Positions 42,831-51,519 of a stretch of 64,000 bases of DNA are shown piece after piece. How positions within the stretch are numbered: position 1 is the stretch's first letter; each line of letters starts with the position of its first letter. The position numbers and the translations under genes were made by a program. The notes beneath the pieces were generated by a model, which saw only the letters and a list, made by a program, of their open reading frames with translations, ran no database searches and was not told the origin of the DNA. This DNA is from Streptomyces sp. NBC_01264 (GTDB lineage Bacteria > Actinomycetota > Actinomycetes > Streptomycetales > Streptomycetaceae): contig NZ_JAPEOX010000001.1 in NCBI RefSeq assembly GCF_026340675.1, positions 6,386,001-6,450,000 on the forward strand. Direction: 5' to 3'.

Positions 42831-43646
42831 CTACGCGCGGCGGCGGGCCCGGTCGTAGGCCAGGGCGGCCGCACCGTGGGTCACCAGGACGGCCCCCGCG
42901 GCCAGCCAGCCCGGGCTGCGGCGGCGGGCCGCCCACATCATCAGGGGGGCTCCCGCGGCTAGTTGGGCGGCTCCCGCCAGGCGTGCCTTGGGGCCCCGGA
43001 GCCACGGGCCCAGGGGGCTGTCCTCGACCACCGCGAGCTCCGCCCGCACCGTGTCGCGCCAGCCCGCCCACTCCACCCGCTCCGCCGCCGGGGCGACCCG
43101 GGCCGCCTCCCGCAGCCGGTCGGCCGGTTCCCCGGGGTGCAGGCCGGCCGGCAGCGCCAGCCCCGCGCGGGCCAGCAGCGCGACGACGCCGAGCAGCCGG
43201 GACTCGCCGTCGGCCGCCGCGTCGGGGCGGGTGAGGCGCTCCAGCTCCTCCAGGTCCAGCACCGGGTCCAGTCCGAGCCGCGCCGCGAGCACCCGCATGG
43301 TGTCGGGATCCGGCTCGCCGTGCGGACGGCCCGCCGCGTCCCACTCGTAGGCCGCGGACCGGCGGAATCCCGAGGACAGGACGAAGCCGGTCCGGCCCTC
43401 CTCCCACCACAGGCTCAGCACCGGCCAGTTGGAGCTCAGCGCGACCGCCGCGCCCCATCCCGCCAGGACCTCGGCCACGGATTCCGCGCCGCCGAGCCAG
43501 GGCTCGGCCTCGGGCACCAGCACGCTCCACTCGCCGGCGGGCGCCAGCAGCAGGCGTTCGCGCAGGATGTGCGCGGCGGGTCGGGCGGCGAGGGGTTCGG
43601 CGCGGCAGAGCAGCAGGCCGCCCGCCGTGGTCTGGGAGATCGACAT
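42831..43646 (-). CDS. Conserved hypothetical protein
   Basis: 271 aa from the ATG at 43646 (MSISQTTAGG). No domain recognised. It has a mixed alpha/beta N-terminal part, including AVALSSNWPVLSLWWEEGRTGF, a middle section rich in Leu/Arg/Ala and a C-terminal hydrophobic stretch (about 215-262: LAGAAQLAAGAPLMMWAARR and following) that may be a pair of membrane helices ending in a basic DRARRR tail. Ribosome site is weak. The 78-bp gap to the operator upstream of the DUF4097 gene is shared. The body is probably expressed; function unknown. Confidence 0.65.
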   Translation of the reverse strand: MSISQTTAGGLLLCRAEPLAARPAAHILRERLLLAPAGEWSVLVPEAEPWLGGAESVAEVLAGWGAAVALSSNWPVLSLWWEEGRTGFVLSSGFRRSAAYEWDAAGRPHGEPDPDTMRVLAARLGLDPVLDLEELERLTRPDAAADGESRLLGVVALLARAGLALPAGLHPGEPADRLREAARVAPAAERVEWAGWRDTVRAELAVVEDSPLGPWLRGPKARLAGAAQLAAGAPLMMWAARRRSPGWLAAGAVLVTHGAAALAYDRARRRA

Positions 43647-43724
43647 GCCCACACGCTAAGCCAAACCTGCCCAAATCGATGATTTTGGATCATCCTGACG
43701 CGCTTGACTTCCCGCAACCGCGAT

Positions 43725-43752
43725 ATATCGTGTTGGTCAGAAGACGCGATAT
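43725..43752 (+). promoter_or_regulatory. Inverted repeat upstream of the DUF4097-PadR pair
   Basis: ATATCGTGT (43725-43733) and ACGCGATAT (43744-43752) form an inverted repeat with a 10-bp spacer. The AT-rich ATATCG motif is typical of the sites bound by PadR regulators near their own operon; the neighbouring CGATATATCG core adds a palindrome at 43721-43730. Confidence 0.7.
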
Positions 43753-43786
43753 GTTGCGTGCAGGTACGCCGAGGAGGATCAGCACC

Positions 43787-44746
43787 ATGGCAGAGGCAGC
43801 GCAGACTCCGCAGAGTCCGCCGAAGGTATGGTCGGTCGCCGCACCCCAGAAGCTCGCCTTCGAGGAGCCGGTGACCGAGGTCCGCGTCCGGATCTCCGGC
43901 GGCACGGTCAACGTCGTCGCCGACGACGCCGTCGCAGGCCTGGCCCGCCTGGAGGTGTCCGAGGTGGACGGGCCGCCCCTGCACGTGGTGCAGGAGGGCG
44001 GCACCCTCACCGTCTCCTACGAGGACCTCCCCTGGAACGGCTCCCAGGGGCTCAAGCAGTGGTTCGAGAGCAAGCCCTGGAAGGCCTGGTCCACCTCCGA
44101 CTCCGGCCGCAAGGCCTGGGAGCGCAGCGCCGCCGTGACCCTCACGGTCCCGGCCGCCACCCGGGTGCAGCTGGCCACCGTCAGCGCCACCGTCTTCGTC
44201 TCCGGCATCGACGGCGGTACCGACATCCACGGGGTCTCCGGCGACACCACGCTCGTCGGCCTGTCCGGCCGGGTCAAGGCGCACACCGTCTCCGGCGGGG
44301 TCGAGGCCCAGTCGGTGACCGGCGAGCTCGGCTTCCACTCGGTGTCCGGCGGCCTGACGGTCGTCGACGGCGCCGTGGGCAACGTACGGGCCGACTCGGT
44401 CAGCGGCGACATGCTGATCGACCTGGCCCTCGACGACCGGCCCGCGCCCCGGCCGGTCGACATCTCCCTCAACTCCGTGTCCGGGCAGGTCGCCATCCGC
44501 CTTCCGCACCCGGCCGACGCCCGGGTCGAGGCCAACACCGCCGCCGGCGGCGTCTCCAACGCCTTCGAGGACCTGCGGGTCTCCGGCCAGATGGGCGCCA
44601 AGAGGATCACCGGCACCCTGGGCGCCGGCACCGGAACCCTGCGCGCCACCACCGTCTCCGGCTCCATCGCGCTGCTGCGCCGCCCGGCCGCAGACCCGGC
44701 CGGCGCCCCGGCCGCCCCGCTCGCGCTCGACAAGAAGGTGCTCTGA
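43787..44746 (+). CDS. DUF4097-family beta-helix-like protein
   Basis: 319 aa from ATG at 43787 (MAEAAQTPQ), preceded by GAGGAGG. Residues about 110-300 form a run of short beta-strand repeats with the pattern V(S/T)G(x)n, such as GVSGDTTLVGLSGRVKAHTV and HSVSGGLTVVDGAVG. This is the DUF4097 (adhesin-like) fold, often in operon with a PadR regulator. No signal peptide or membrane segment, so it is probably cytosolic. One nucleotide separates it from padR. Role unknown; it may have a stress or envelope link by analogy with other members. Confidence 0.88.
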   Translation: MAEAAQTPQSPPKVWSVAAPQKLAFEEPVTEVRVRISGGTVNVVADDAVAGLARLEVSEVDGPPLHVVQEGGTLTVSYEDLPWNGSQGLKQWFESKPWKAWSTSDSGRKAWERSAAVTLTVPAATRVQLATVSATVFVSGIDGGTDIHGVSGDTTLVGLSGRVKAHTVSGGVEAQSVTGELGFHSVSGGLTVVDGAVGNVRADSVSGDMLIDLALDDRPAPRPVDISLNSVSGQVAIRLPHPADARVEANTAAGGVSNAFEDLRVSGQMGAKRITGTLGAGTGTLRATTVSGSIALLRRPAADPAGAPAAPLALDKKVL

Positions 44747-44747
44747 C

Positions 44748-45671
44748 ATGCCGCCCGTCTTCGCCCACGGCCGCCTCCGCCTCTACCTCCTCAAGCTGCT
44801 CGACGAGGCACCGCGCCACGGGTACGAGGTGATCAGGCTGCTGGAGGAGCGTTTCCAGGGGCTGTACGCACCCTCCGCGGGCACGGTGTACCCGCGCCTG
44901 GCCAAGCTGGAGACCGAGGGCCTGGTCACGCACGCGAGCGAGGGCGGGCGGAAGGTGTACTCGATCACCGACGCGGGCCGCGCCGAACTGGCCGACCGCG
45001 GCGGCGAACTGGCCGACCTGGAACTGGAGATCCGCGACTCGGTCTCCGAACTGGCCGCCGAGATCCGCGCCGACGTGAGCGGCGCGGCGGGCGATCTGCG
45101 GCGCGAACTGCGGGCCGCGGCCAGCGCTTCGGCCACGCAGGTGGAGGACGAGTCCTGGAAGGCGGCCAAGGAGGAGCTCCGCAAGGCCAAGGCCGAGTGG
45201 AAGGAACAGGCGCGCCGGGCGAAGGACGAGAGCCGCCGCGCCCGCGAGGAGGCCCAGCAGGCGCGGCGGCAGGCCAAGGAGGCGCAGGAGCGGGCCCGCG
45301 AGGAGGTCCAGCGCATCGCCGGCCAGCTGCAGGAGCAGTTCGCGAAGTCGGGCGGGGTCCTGGGCAGCCTGGCGGGAGCCTGGCTCGGCGTCTCCGGCCC
45401 GACGACGGCGCCGTCCGGTCCTTCGACGACCTCGGCGACCTCCGCTCAGGCGGCCGACCAGGCGCCCGCTCCCGACACGGACTGGGCGCGTGACGTACCG
45501 CAGACGGGGGAGCCGGCCCGCGACCTGGACCGGCTGCTGGACCGCTTCCGCGACGACATCCGCGACGCGGCCCGCGACCGGGGGATCGGCGAAGACCAGC
45601 TGGCGCAGGCCCGTACCCACCTGGCGGAGGCGGCCGCCCGCATCGCCGCTGCCCTCGGGCAGCGGAGCTAG
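44748..45671 (+). CDS. PadR-family transcriptional regulator with long coiled coil
   Basis: 307 aa. A winged HTH (about 1-90: LYLLKLLDEAPRHGYEVIRL, SAGTVYPRLAKLETEGLVTH) is of PadR type and is followed by an unusually long Ala/Glu/Arg/Lys-rich helix (about 90-200), then a low-complexity Ser/Thr stretch and a helical C-terminus (about 245-305). PadR regulators usually have a shorter C-terminal helix for dimerisation, so this is a large member. It begins 1 nt after the DUF4097 gene and probably represses the pair through the ATATCG repeat. Confidence 0.9.
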   Translation: MPPVFAHGRLRLYLLKLLDEAPRHGYEVIRLLEERFQGLYAPSAGTVYPRLAKLETEGLVTHASEGGRKVYSITDAGRAELADRGGELADLELEIRDSVSELAAEIRADVSGAAGDLRRELRAAASASATQVEDESWKAAKEELRKAKAEWKEQARRAKDESRRAREEAQQARRQAKEAQERAREEVQRIAGQLQEQFAKSGGVLGSLAGAWLGVSGPTTAPSGPSTTSATSAQAADQAPAPDTDWARDVPQTGEPARDLDRLLDRFRDDIRDAARDRGIGEDQLAQARTHLAEAAARIAAALGQRS

Positions 45672-45752
45672 ACAAGATCAGGAGGGGCGGCGCGGACCGT
45701 CCCCACCGGATCCTCGCCGCGGCCGACCCCTGTACGGCCGCGGCGAGGTGGT

Positions 45753-46772
45753 TCAGCGCCCGGAGCCCGCGCGGCGCATCCGCGCGGCGAGCAGGAGCCC
45801 CGCGCCGGCGACGAGCGCGGCGCCCGCGCCGCCCGCGATCAGGGCGGAGTCACCGGCGCCGGTGGAGGCGAGGGGACCGCTGCCGCCCTGAGGGGTGACG
45901 GCGGTGTTGCCACCGCTGGTTCCGGATCCGGCAGACCCGGTGCCGGGGGTCGGCGTCGGAGTCGGGGTCGGGGTCGGGGTGACAGGCTGCTTCCCTTCCT
46001 CCTCCTTCTCCTTGTCCTTGGCGCGCGCCTCGTGCTGGCCCGTCTTCAGGAACTCGACGCGGTCGGCGGGAGTGCCGTTGAGCGCTGCGAGGCCCGCCTT
46101 GACCAGTTCCGGGCCCCCGCCGTCGATGATCTGCGCGATCTCGATCCGGTTGTCCTGGTCGCGCAGCAGGTGCTGGCCCGTCTTCAGGAATTCGACACGG
46201 TCGGCGGGCGTGCCCTTGAGCGCCTTCTTGGCGCCTTCCTTCAGGTTGGGCCCGGCTCCGTTGACCATCCTGGCGATGTCGACCCTGTTGTCGTCGTCGC
46301 GCAGCTCGTGCTGAGTGACCTCGTAGAAGTGGCGCAGCTTCTCCAGGTTCGACCCGTCGTTGCTGAGGACCTCGTTGATGCCTTCCTTCAGGCCGGGGCC
46401 GGCACCGTTCAGGAGGCGGAGGATCAGGATCCGGTAGTCGTCGAGACGGATCGCGTGCTGGTCGGTCTCGATGAACTTGCGCATGGCCGCGGGGCCTTCG
46501 GCGATGGCCTTGAGGCCCGCCTTCTTCATGTACTCGCTGGCCATCGGGTCAGCGATGATCTCGAGGATCGTCTTGCGGTCCCGCTCGGCCTGACTGCTCT
46601 CAGGCTGCTCGGCCGGCGGCTGCACCGCCGGGGGCTGGTCGGGCGCGGTCGGAGCCGTGGGACTGGCGGACGCGCCGGCTTCTCCGCCGGTGGCGAAGGC
46701 CGGGGACGACAGGAACACGGCGGGGGCCAGCGCGGAAACGGTGACCGCCGCGGCGATCCGGGACAACTTCAC
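45753..46772 (-). CDS. Sortase-anchored LAXTG surface protein with ALF-type repeats
   Basis: 339 aa from the GTG at 46772, which follows GGGGG; a longer frame has no ribosome site. Signal peptide: VKLSRIAAAVTVSALAPAVF, cut near SPAFA. Residues about 60-230 contain several related segments of about 45 residues (for example GTPADRVEFLKTGQ, twice, with NRIEIAQI), like short ALF repeats. A charged region and a run of Thr-Pro (PTPTPTPTPTP) serve as wall spacer. The C-terminus has LASTGAG followed by a hydrophobic segment and AARMRRAGSGR, a class E sortase signal. The protein should be covalently attached to the cell wall. Function unknown. Confidence 0.88.
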   Translation of the reverse strand: MKLSRIAAAVTVSALAPAVFLSSPAFATGGEAGASASPTAPTAPDQPPAVQPPAEQPESSQAERDRKTILEIIADPMASEYMKKAGLKAIAEGPAAMRKFIETDQHAIRLDDYRILILRLLNGAGPGLKEGINEVLSNDGSNLEKLRHFYEVTQHELRDDDNRVDIARMVNGAGPNLKEGAKKALKGTPADRVEFLKTGQHLLRDQDNRIEIAQIIDGGGPELVKAGLAALNGTPADRVEFLKTGQHEARAKDKEKEEEGKQPVTPTPTPTPTPTPGTGSAGSGTSGGNTAVTPQGGSGPLASTGAGDSALIAGGAGAALVAGAGLLLAARMRRAGSGR

Positions 46773-46869
46773 GGCAAAACCCCCAGGGGGAGGAACGTTC
46801 TTTCGCAGTGCAAGACTCACCGGCCGCGGTTGTACGGCGCACCGAAGAACCTGGGGGCATGACCGCGGC

Positions 46870-47382
46870 TCAGCCCGCCAGGGCCGCCTCGGCTCCCGCG
46901 TAGGTGACCCCGTGGTCGCCCAGGACCTCGGCGGGAGTGCCGGGGCGGGAGAGGAGGGAGAGGAGCAGGTGGAGGGTGGAGATGTGGCGGTCCTTGCGGC
47001 CCAGGGCGATGCGCAGGGACTGCTCGATGACCTTCTTGGCGCCCGGGGTGAAGCGGGTGCGGCCGGAGCGGCTGCGTGGGGCCGGGTCCGCCAGGGCGCC
47101 CTCGCCGTGGGTCTCCTCGACGCGGGAGACGATCTCCGTGAGGTCGATGCCGAGGTCCGCGAGGGCTTCCTCGTCCGCCTTCGACATGCCGCCCCGGCGG
47201 CGGGCCGCCGCCAGGTCGGCGGAGATCGCGGCCCGGTCGACGCCCAGCGGGTCGAGGGTGCCGAGGGCGAGCAGGGCGAGCAGCAGGTGCTCCTCGCCGA
47301 CCCGCTGGGCTCCGGTGCGTTCGGCCTCGGCGACCGCGCCCGTCACGGTGGAGCGGGCGTCCTGGGTGAAGCGCTCGAACAT
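46870..47382 (-). CDS. Clp N-terminal (repeat) domain protein
   Basis: 170 aa with two Clp-N repeats (MFERFTQDARSTVTGAVAEA; RVGEEHLLLALLALGT, and later RFTPGAKKVIEQSLRIALGR; HISTLHLLLSLLSRPGTPA), the peptide- and adaptor-binding module of ClpA/ClpC. There is no ATPase domain. Such stand-alone proteins may bind protease adaptors or substrates. The ATG overlaps the stop of the upstream HTH gene by one base (TGATG), so the pair is co-translated and may form a regulator-sensor unit. Inference from operon only. Confidence 0.88.
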   Translation of the reverse strand: MFERFTQDARSTVTGAVAEAERTGAQRVGEEHLLLALLALGTLDPLGVDRAAISADLAAARRRGGMSKADEEALADLGIDLTEIVSRVEETHGEGALADPAPRSRSGRTRFTPGAKKVIEQSLRIALGRKDRHISTLHLLLSLLSRPGTPAEVLGDHGVTYAGAEAALAG

Positions 47383-47591
47383 CAGAGCCTCCCGTGCTTC
47401 TTGTGTACGGCCTGCCGGCTCACGCCCAGCTCGGCCGCGATCTCCTGCCAGGACCAGCCCTGTGCGCGGGCCCCGCGTACCTGTACGGCTTCCAGCTGCT
47501 CCAGCAGTCGCCGGAGGGCGGCCACGGCACGCAGGCCCACGCGCGGGTCACGGTCACCGGCGCGTGCGGCCAGATCGGTAGCTTCGGTCAT
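47382..47591 (-). CDS. Small HTH regulator, leaderless, coupled to Clp-N gene
   Basis: 69 aa. A C-terminal helix-turn-helix WSWQEIAAELGVSRQAVHKK is preceded by an N-terminal helix with an Arg/Leu pattern. TTGACG and TACATT lie 18 bp apart, and TACATT ends 7 bp before the ATG, so transcription should begin at or next to the start codon (leaderless mRNA). A 22-bp inverted repeat overlaps this promoter, which suggests autoregulation. Confidence 0.82.
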   Translation of the reverse strand: MTEATDLAARAGDRDPRVGLRAVAALRRLLEQLEAVQVRGARAQGWSWQEIAAELGVSRQAVHKKHGRL

Positions 47592-47643
47592 GGGTGTCAA
47601 TGTAGGTTGACGCACGGGAGCGCGTCAACCCACATTGACACCC
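47592..47643 (-). promoter_or_regulatory. 22-bp inverted repeat overlapping the HTH gene promoter
   Basis: Arms 47592-47613 and 47622-47643 are complementary at 21 of 22 positions with an 8-nt spacer. The -35 (TTGACG, minus strand 47628-47623) and -10 (TACATT, 47604-47599) lie in the arms, so a bound dimer pair would block the polymerase. Confidence 0.85.
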
Positions 47644-47667
47644 GGGGCCCCGGGGCGGTGCCGGGTG

Positions 47668-48630
47668 CTAGACGGTGAGGACGATCTTTCCGAACAGGTC
47701 GCCCGACTCGAGCTTCTCGAAGCCCTCGCGGGCCCGGTCGAGCGGGAGCGTTTCGTCGATGACGGGGCGGACTCCGGTGGCCGCGCAGAAGGAGAGGAGG
47801 TCTTCGAGTTCGTCCTTGGAGCCCATGGTGGAGCCGACGACCTTGAGTTCCAGGAAGAAGATCCGGGTCAGTTCGGCGTGTGCCGGGCGGTCGCCGCTGG
47901 TGGCGCCGGAGATGACCAGGGTGCCGCCGGGGCGCAGGGATTTGATCGAGTGGGACCAGGTGGCGGCGCCGACCGTCTCGATGACGGCGTCGACCCGCTG
48001 GGGGAGGCGTGCGCCGGGCTCGTAGGCCTCCACGGCGCCCAGCTCGACGGCGCGCTTGCGTTTGGCCTCGTCGCGGCTGGTGGCGAAGACGCGCAGGCCG
48101 GCGGCCTTGCCGAGGGCGATGGCGGCGGTGGCGACGCCGCCGCCCGCGCCCTGGACCAGGACGGAGTCGCCGGGGCGGACGCCGGCGTTGGTGAAGAGCA
48201 TCCGGTAGGCGGTGAGCCAGGCGGTGGGCAGGCAGGCGGCCTGTTCGAAGGTGAGCTCGGCGGGCTTGCGCAGGACGTTCCAGGCGGGGACGGTGACCTG
48301 CTCGGCGAAGGTCCCCTGGTAGCGCTCGGTCAGGATCGAGCGGGGCTCCTCGGGGCCGACTCCGTGGCCGCTCTGGCCGATGACGGAGTGCAGGACGACC
48401 TCGTTGCCGTCCTGGTCGATCCCGGCGGCGTCGCAGCCGAGGATCATGGGGAGCTTGTCCCCGGAGAGGCCGACTCCGCGCAGCGACCACAGGTCGTGGT
48501 GGTTGAGGGAGGCGGCCCTGACGTTCACGGTCACCCAGCCGGGGCGGGGCTCGGGGGCCGGGCGGTCCCCCAGCACGAGGCCGTTCAGCGGCTGGTCACG
48601 GTCGATTCGGGCGGCGTAGGCAGCGAACAT
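47668..48630 (-). CDS. Zinc-binding dehydrogenase / quinone oxidoreductase-like (MDR family)
   Basis: 320 aa. N-terminal GroES-like domain (about 25-130, with LGCDAAGID and SLNHHDLWSLRG) and a Rossmann domain with the loop VQGAGGGVATAAIALGKAAG. The catalytic zinc ligands of true alcohol dehydrogenases are not evident, so it is probably of the NADPH-dependent quinone oxidoreductase type. ATG at 48630 is the start. It lies alone between the HTH gene promoter and the terminator of malic enzyme. Substrate unknown. Confidence 0.88.
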   Translation of the reverse strand: MFAAYAARIDRDQPLNGLVLGDRPAPEPRPGWVTVNVRAASLNHHDLWSLRGVGLSGDKLPMILGCDAAGIDQDGNEVVLHSVIGQSGHGVGPEEPRSILTERYQGTFAEQVTVPAWNVLRKPAELTFEQAACLPTAWLTAYRMLFTNAGVRPGDSVLVQGAGGGVATAAIALGKAAGLRVFATSRDEAKRKRAVELGAVEAYEPGARLPQRVDAVIETVGAATWSHSIKSLRPGGTLVISGATSGDRPAHAELTRIFFLELKVVGSTMGSKDELEDLLSFCAATGVRPVIDETLPLDRAREGFEKLESGDLFGKIVLTV

Positions 48631-48729
48631 GGCCGCGAGGCTACCGGGCGGTAGCCCGGGGATCCAAGGCCTGCCGCGGCCCGGCGGGCGGCTGTTCGGG
48701 GAGCCCGGCGCCGGTGGGCGGGCGAACGG

Positions 48730-48768
48730 AAGCGGGGCCCGGCCGGAAAATCCGGTCGGGCCCCGCTT
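48730..48768 (-). terminator. Terminator of the malic enzyme gene
   Basis: 18-bp stem (48730-48747 with 48751-48768, one G-T pair) and a three-base loop, 26 bp after the malic enzyme stop. Confidence 0.85.
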
Positions 48769-48793
48769 CGTACGGCTCGGCTCAGCGAGGCGA

Positions 48794-49996
48794 CTACGCC
48801 AGGCGGGCCACGCCGTCGGCCTTCGCCGCCGTGGCGACCGCGGCCGTGACGGCCTCGGCGACGCGGGTGTCGAACGGCGAGGGGATCACGTAGTCGGCGG
48901 CGAGCTCGTCACCCACGACGCCGGCGATGGCGTCGGCGGCGGCGATCTTCATGCCCTCGGTGATCCGGGTCGCGCGGACCTTCAGCGCACCCGCGAAGAT
49001 GCCCGGGAACGCCAGCACGTTGTTGATCTGGTTCGGGAAGTCCGAGCGGCCCGTGGCCACGACCGCCGCGTACTTGTGCGCGACGTCGGGGTGGACCTCC
49101 GGGTTCGGGTTGGCCATGGCGAAGACGAAGCAGTCCTTCGCCATCGTCGCCACCGCGGCCTCGGGGACCGTACCGCCGGAGACGCCGATGAAGACGTCCG
49201 CGCCCGCGAGGGCGTCCTCCAGGGAACCGGTCTGGCCGGTCTTGTTCGTCAGGCCCGCGATCTCCGCCTTGACGTCCGTCAGGTCGGAGCGGTCGGCGGA
49301 GACGACGCCCTTGCGGTCGGTGACGCAGACGTCGCCGATGCCCGCGTCCACGAGGATCTTGGCGATCGCGATGCCCGCGGCACCGGCGCCCGAGATCACG
49401 GCGCGCAGGTCGGCGAGGGTCCGACCGGTGAGCTTCGCGGCGTTGCGCAGGGCGGCCAGCGTCACGATGGCCGTGCCGTGCTGGTCGTCGTGGAAGATCG
49501 GGATGTCCAGCGCCTCCTGGAGGCGGCGCTCGATCTCGAAGCAGCGGGGCGCCGAGATGTCCTCCAGGTTCACCCCGCCGAAGGAGGGCGCGAGACGGAT
49601 CACGGTCTCGATGATCTCGTCCGTGTCCTTGGTGGCGAGCGCGATCGGAACCGCGTCGACGCCACCGAACTGCTTGAAGAGAATGGCCTTGCCCTCCATC
49701 ACGGGGAGGGAGGCCTCGGGCCCGATGTCACCGAGTCCGAGCACGGCCGTACCGTCGGTGACGACGGCGACCACGTTGGACTTCCAGGTGTACTCGTTCA
49801 CGAGCTCGGGCTGCTCGGCAATGGCGCTGCAGACCTTCGCAACGCCGGGCGTGTACGCCAGGGACAGGTCGTCCTTGTTGTGGACCGGCACGGTGGCCAC
49901 GATGGCCATCTTGCCGCCCCGGTGCAGCGCGAACACCGCATCCGGGTTGTTGTCCGTCACGCTGTCGCTGCGAGGATTGACGATCTCCGCTGCCAC
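48794..49996 (-). CDS. NAD(P)-dependent malic enzyme
   Basis: 400 aa. Malate to pyruvate and CO2 with NAD(P)+. Landmarks: SLAYTPGVAKVC with the catalytic Tyr, the catalytic Lys and metal-site region (VVAVVTDGTAVLGLGDIGPE, AILFKQFGGVDAVPI), HDDQHGTAIV with Asp ligands, and a Rossmann loop ISGAGAAGIAIAKILV. This is the short bacterial type without a phosphotransacetylase domain. ATG at 49996 is preceded by TAAGGGGT. It is divergent from an amino-acid ABC operon with a 524-bp gap. Coenzyme preference cannot be fixed from sequence. Confidence 0.94.
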   Translation of the reverse strand: MAAEIVNPRSDSVTDNNPDAVFALHRGGKMAIVATVPVHNKDDLSLAYTPGVAKVCSAIAEQPELVNEYTWKSNVVAVVTDGTAVLGLGDIGPEASLPVMEGKAILFKQFGGVDAVPIALATKDTDEIIETVIRLAPSFGGVNLEDISAPRCFEIERRLQEALDIPIFHDDQHGTAIVTLAALRNAAKLTGRTLADLRAVISGAGAAGIAIAKILVDAGIGDVCVTDRKGVVSADRSDLTDVKAEIAGLTNKTGQTGSLEDALAGADVFIGVSGGTVPEAAVATMAKDCFVFAMANPNPEVHPDVAHKYAAVVATGRSDFPNQINNVLAFPGIFAGALKVRATRITEGMKIAAADAIAGVVGDELAADYVIPSPFDTRVAEAVTAAVATAAKADGVARLA

Positions 49997-50520
49997 TGTC
50001 TTAACCCCTTATGTCTTTGAATCGTTGAGGGTGGCCACTCCTGGTTAAGGGGTGGGCGGGCACCGCGTCCGTCTTCACGGCGACGGTTGTAGGCCCGTCT
50101 CCGCGAAGGGGAGGTTCGTACGCGCGGGCGCGCCGCACGCGCGCCCTGAGCCCCGGATGAGGGGTGTAAGGATCTGTTCTACCCGAAGAACACTCACCCA
50201 GACGAGTCGATTCCCGCTCAAGTGTCAGGTACTTGTCCCGGTTTTGGCGAAAAGTCCAAAGCTCCCTGTCCAATGGGCGAGACGCGCCGCAAATAGTGCG
50301 GCAAAAGGCCCAGGTCACGGCCGTTCGTGCGGCTCTGAGGGGCCTTGTCTGCAGTCCTGTTGGGTACGAAGCGGCTGCCGTTATCCGATTTTGACCTGAC
50401 GGGCTGCCTGAATGACTCAGTCCGAATGGCAAGATGCCCCTAATCACACAAGGTCGCGACACTCGATGAGGCGTGCCGGACCGCATTTCGATGCTTTCCA
50501 CCTGCCGGAGGAACCAGCTC
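49997..50520. other. 524-bp divergent intergenic region, no gene seen
   Basis: Holds the promoters of malic enzyme (minus) and of the amino acid ABC operon (plus). A GC-rich hairpin GGGCGCGC/GCGCGCCC lies at 50126-50146. TTGACC at 50391-50396 may be a -35 for the ABC operon. No open frame here has Streptomyces-like third-position GC together with a ribosome site. Confidence 0.6.
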
Positions 50521-51480
50521 ATGACCGCAAGCACCACCCGCCGTACGACCGCCGCCCGGTCCCGGATCGCCGCGGTCGGCGCGATCGCGGTCGCCGGCGC
50601 CCTGATCCTCACCGGCTGTGGAGACCAGACGGACAAGGGTTCCGAGACGACGCCGTCGGGCAAGGCCAACGCGGCCCCGCTCTTCTCCAAGCTCCCGAAG
50701 AAGATCCAGGACGCGGGCGTCATCAAGGTCGGCACGGACGCCACGTACGCGCCGATGGAGTTCACCGAGGGCGGCAAGATCGTCGGCGTCGACCCGGGCG
50801 TCGCGGAGGCCCTCGGCAAGCAGCTGGGCGTCACCTTCAAGTTCGAGTCGGGCACCTTCGACACACTGATCGGCAGCATGCAGACGGGCCGCAGCGACGT
50901 GGTCATGTCCTCGCTCACCGACACCAAGGCCCGCCAGGAGGGCCTGGACGACAAGGGCGCCAAGACCGGCGCGGGCGTCGACTTCGTCGACTACTTCAGC
51001 GCCTCGACCGGCATCCTGGTCAAGAAGGGCAACCCGGAGGGGATCAAGACCCTCGACGACCTTTGCGGCAAGAAGGTCGCCGTCCAGCGCGGCACCACGT
51101 ACGAGCAGTCCGCCAAGGACCAGTCCGCGAAGTGCAAGACCGCCGGCAAGGCCGAGGTCTCCATCGAGTCCTTCCCGACCGATGCCGAGGCCCAGACCCG
51201 CGTGAAGGCCGGCGGCGCCGTGGCCGACCTCAACGACTCCCCGGTCGCCGCGTACATCGCGCAGACCGCCGGTGGCGGCAACGACTTCGAGGCCATCGCC
51301 AACCCGACCGACGCCGGTCTCTTCGGCATCGCCGTGGACAAGAAGAACACCGAGCTGCGCGACGCGCTCAAGGCCGCCCTCGACGCGATCATCAAGGACG
51401 GCTCGTACAAGACCGCCCTCGACAAGTGGAACGCGGGCTCCGGTGCCGTGACCGAGGCCAAGATCAACGCAGGCTCCTGA
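50521..51480 (+). CDS. Polar amino acid ABC transporter substrate-binding lipoprotein
   Basis: 319 aa. Signal peptide with lipobox ALILTGC (TGC cysteine near residue 34), then a family-3 solute-binding fold: KVGTDATYAPMEFTE at the start of the mature domain, FESGTFDTLIGSM, SDVVMSSLTDTKARQEG and KKVAVQRGTTYEQSA. These features fit glutamine/glutamate/arginine-type binders. It is tethered outside the cell and delivers the amino acid to the permease encoded next. ATG at 50521 follows GGAGGAAC. First gene of a three-gene operon. Confidence 0.94.
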   Translation: MTASTTRRTTAARSRIAAVGAIAVAGALILTGCGDQTDKGSETTPSGKANAAPLFSKLPKKIQDAGVIKVGTDATYAPMEFTEGGKIVGVDPGVAEALGKQLGVTFKFESGTFDTLIGSMQTGRSDVVMSSLTDTKARQEGLDDKGAKTGAGVDFVDYFSASTGILVKKGNPEGIKTLDDLCGKKVAVQRGTTYEQSAKDQSAKCKTAGKAEVSIESFPTDAEAQTRVKAGGAVADLNDSPVAAYIAQTAGGGNDFEAIANPTDAGLFGIAVDKKNTELRDALKAALDAIIKDGSYKTALDKWNAGSGAVTEAKINAGS

Positions 51481-51519
51481 TCTCCGCGCACCACCGCAGC
51501 ACACTGAAGGGCAGTCACT

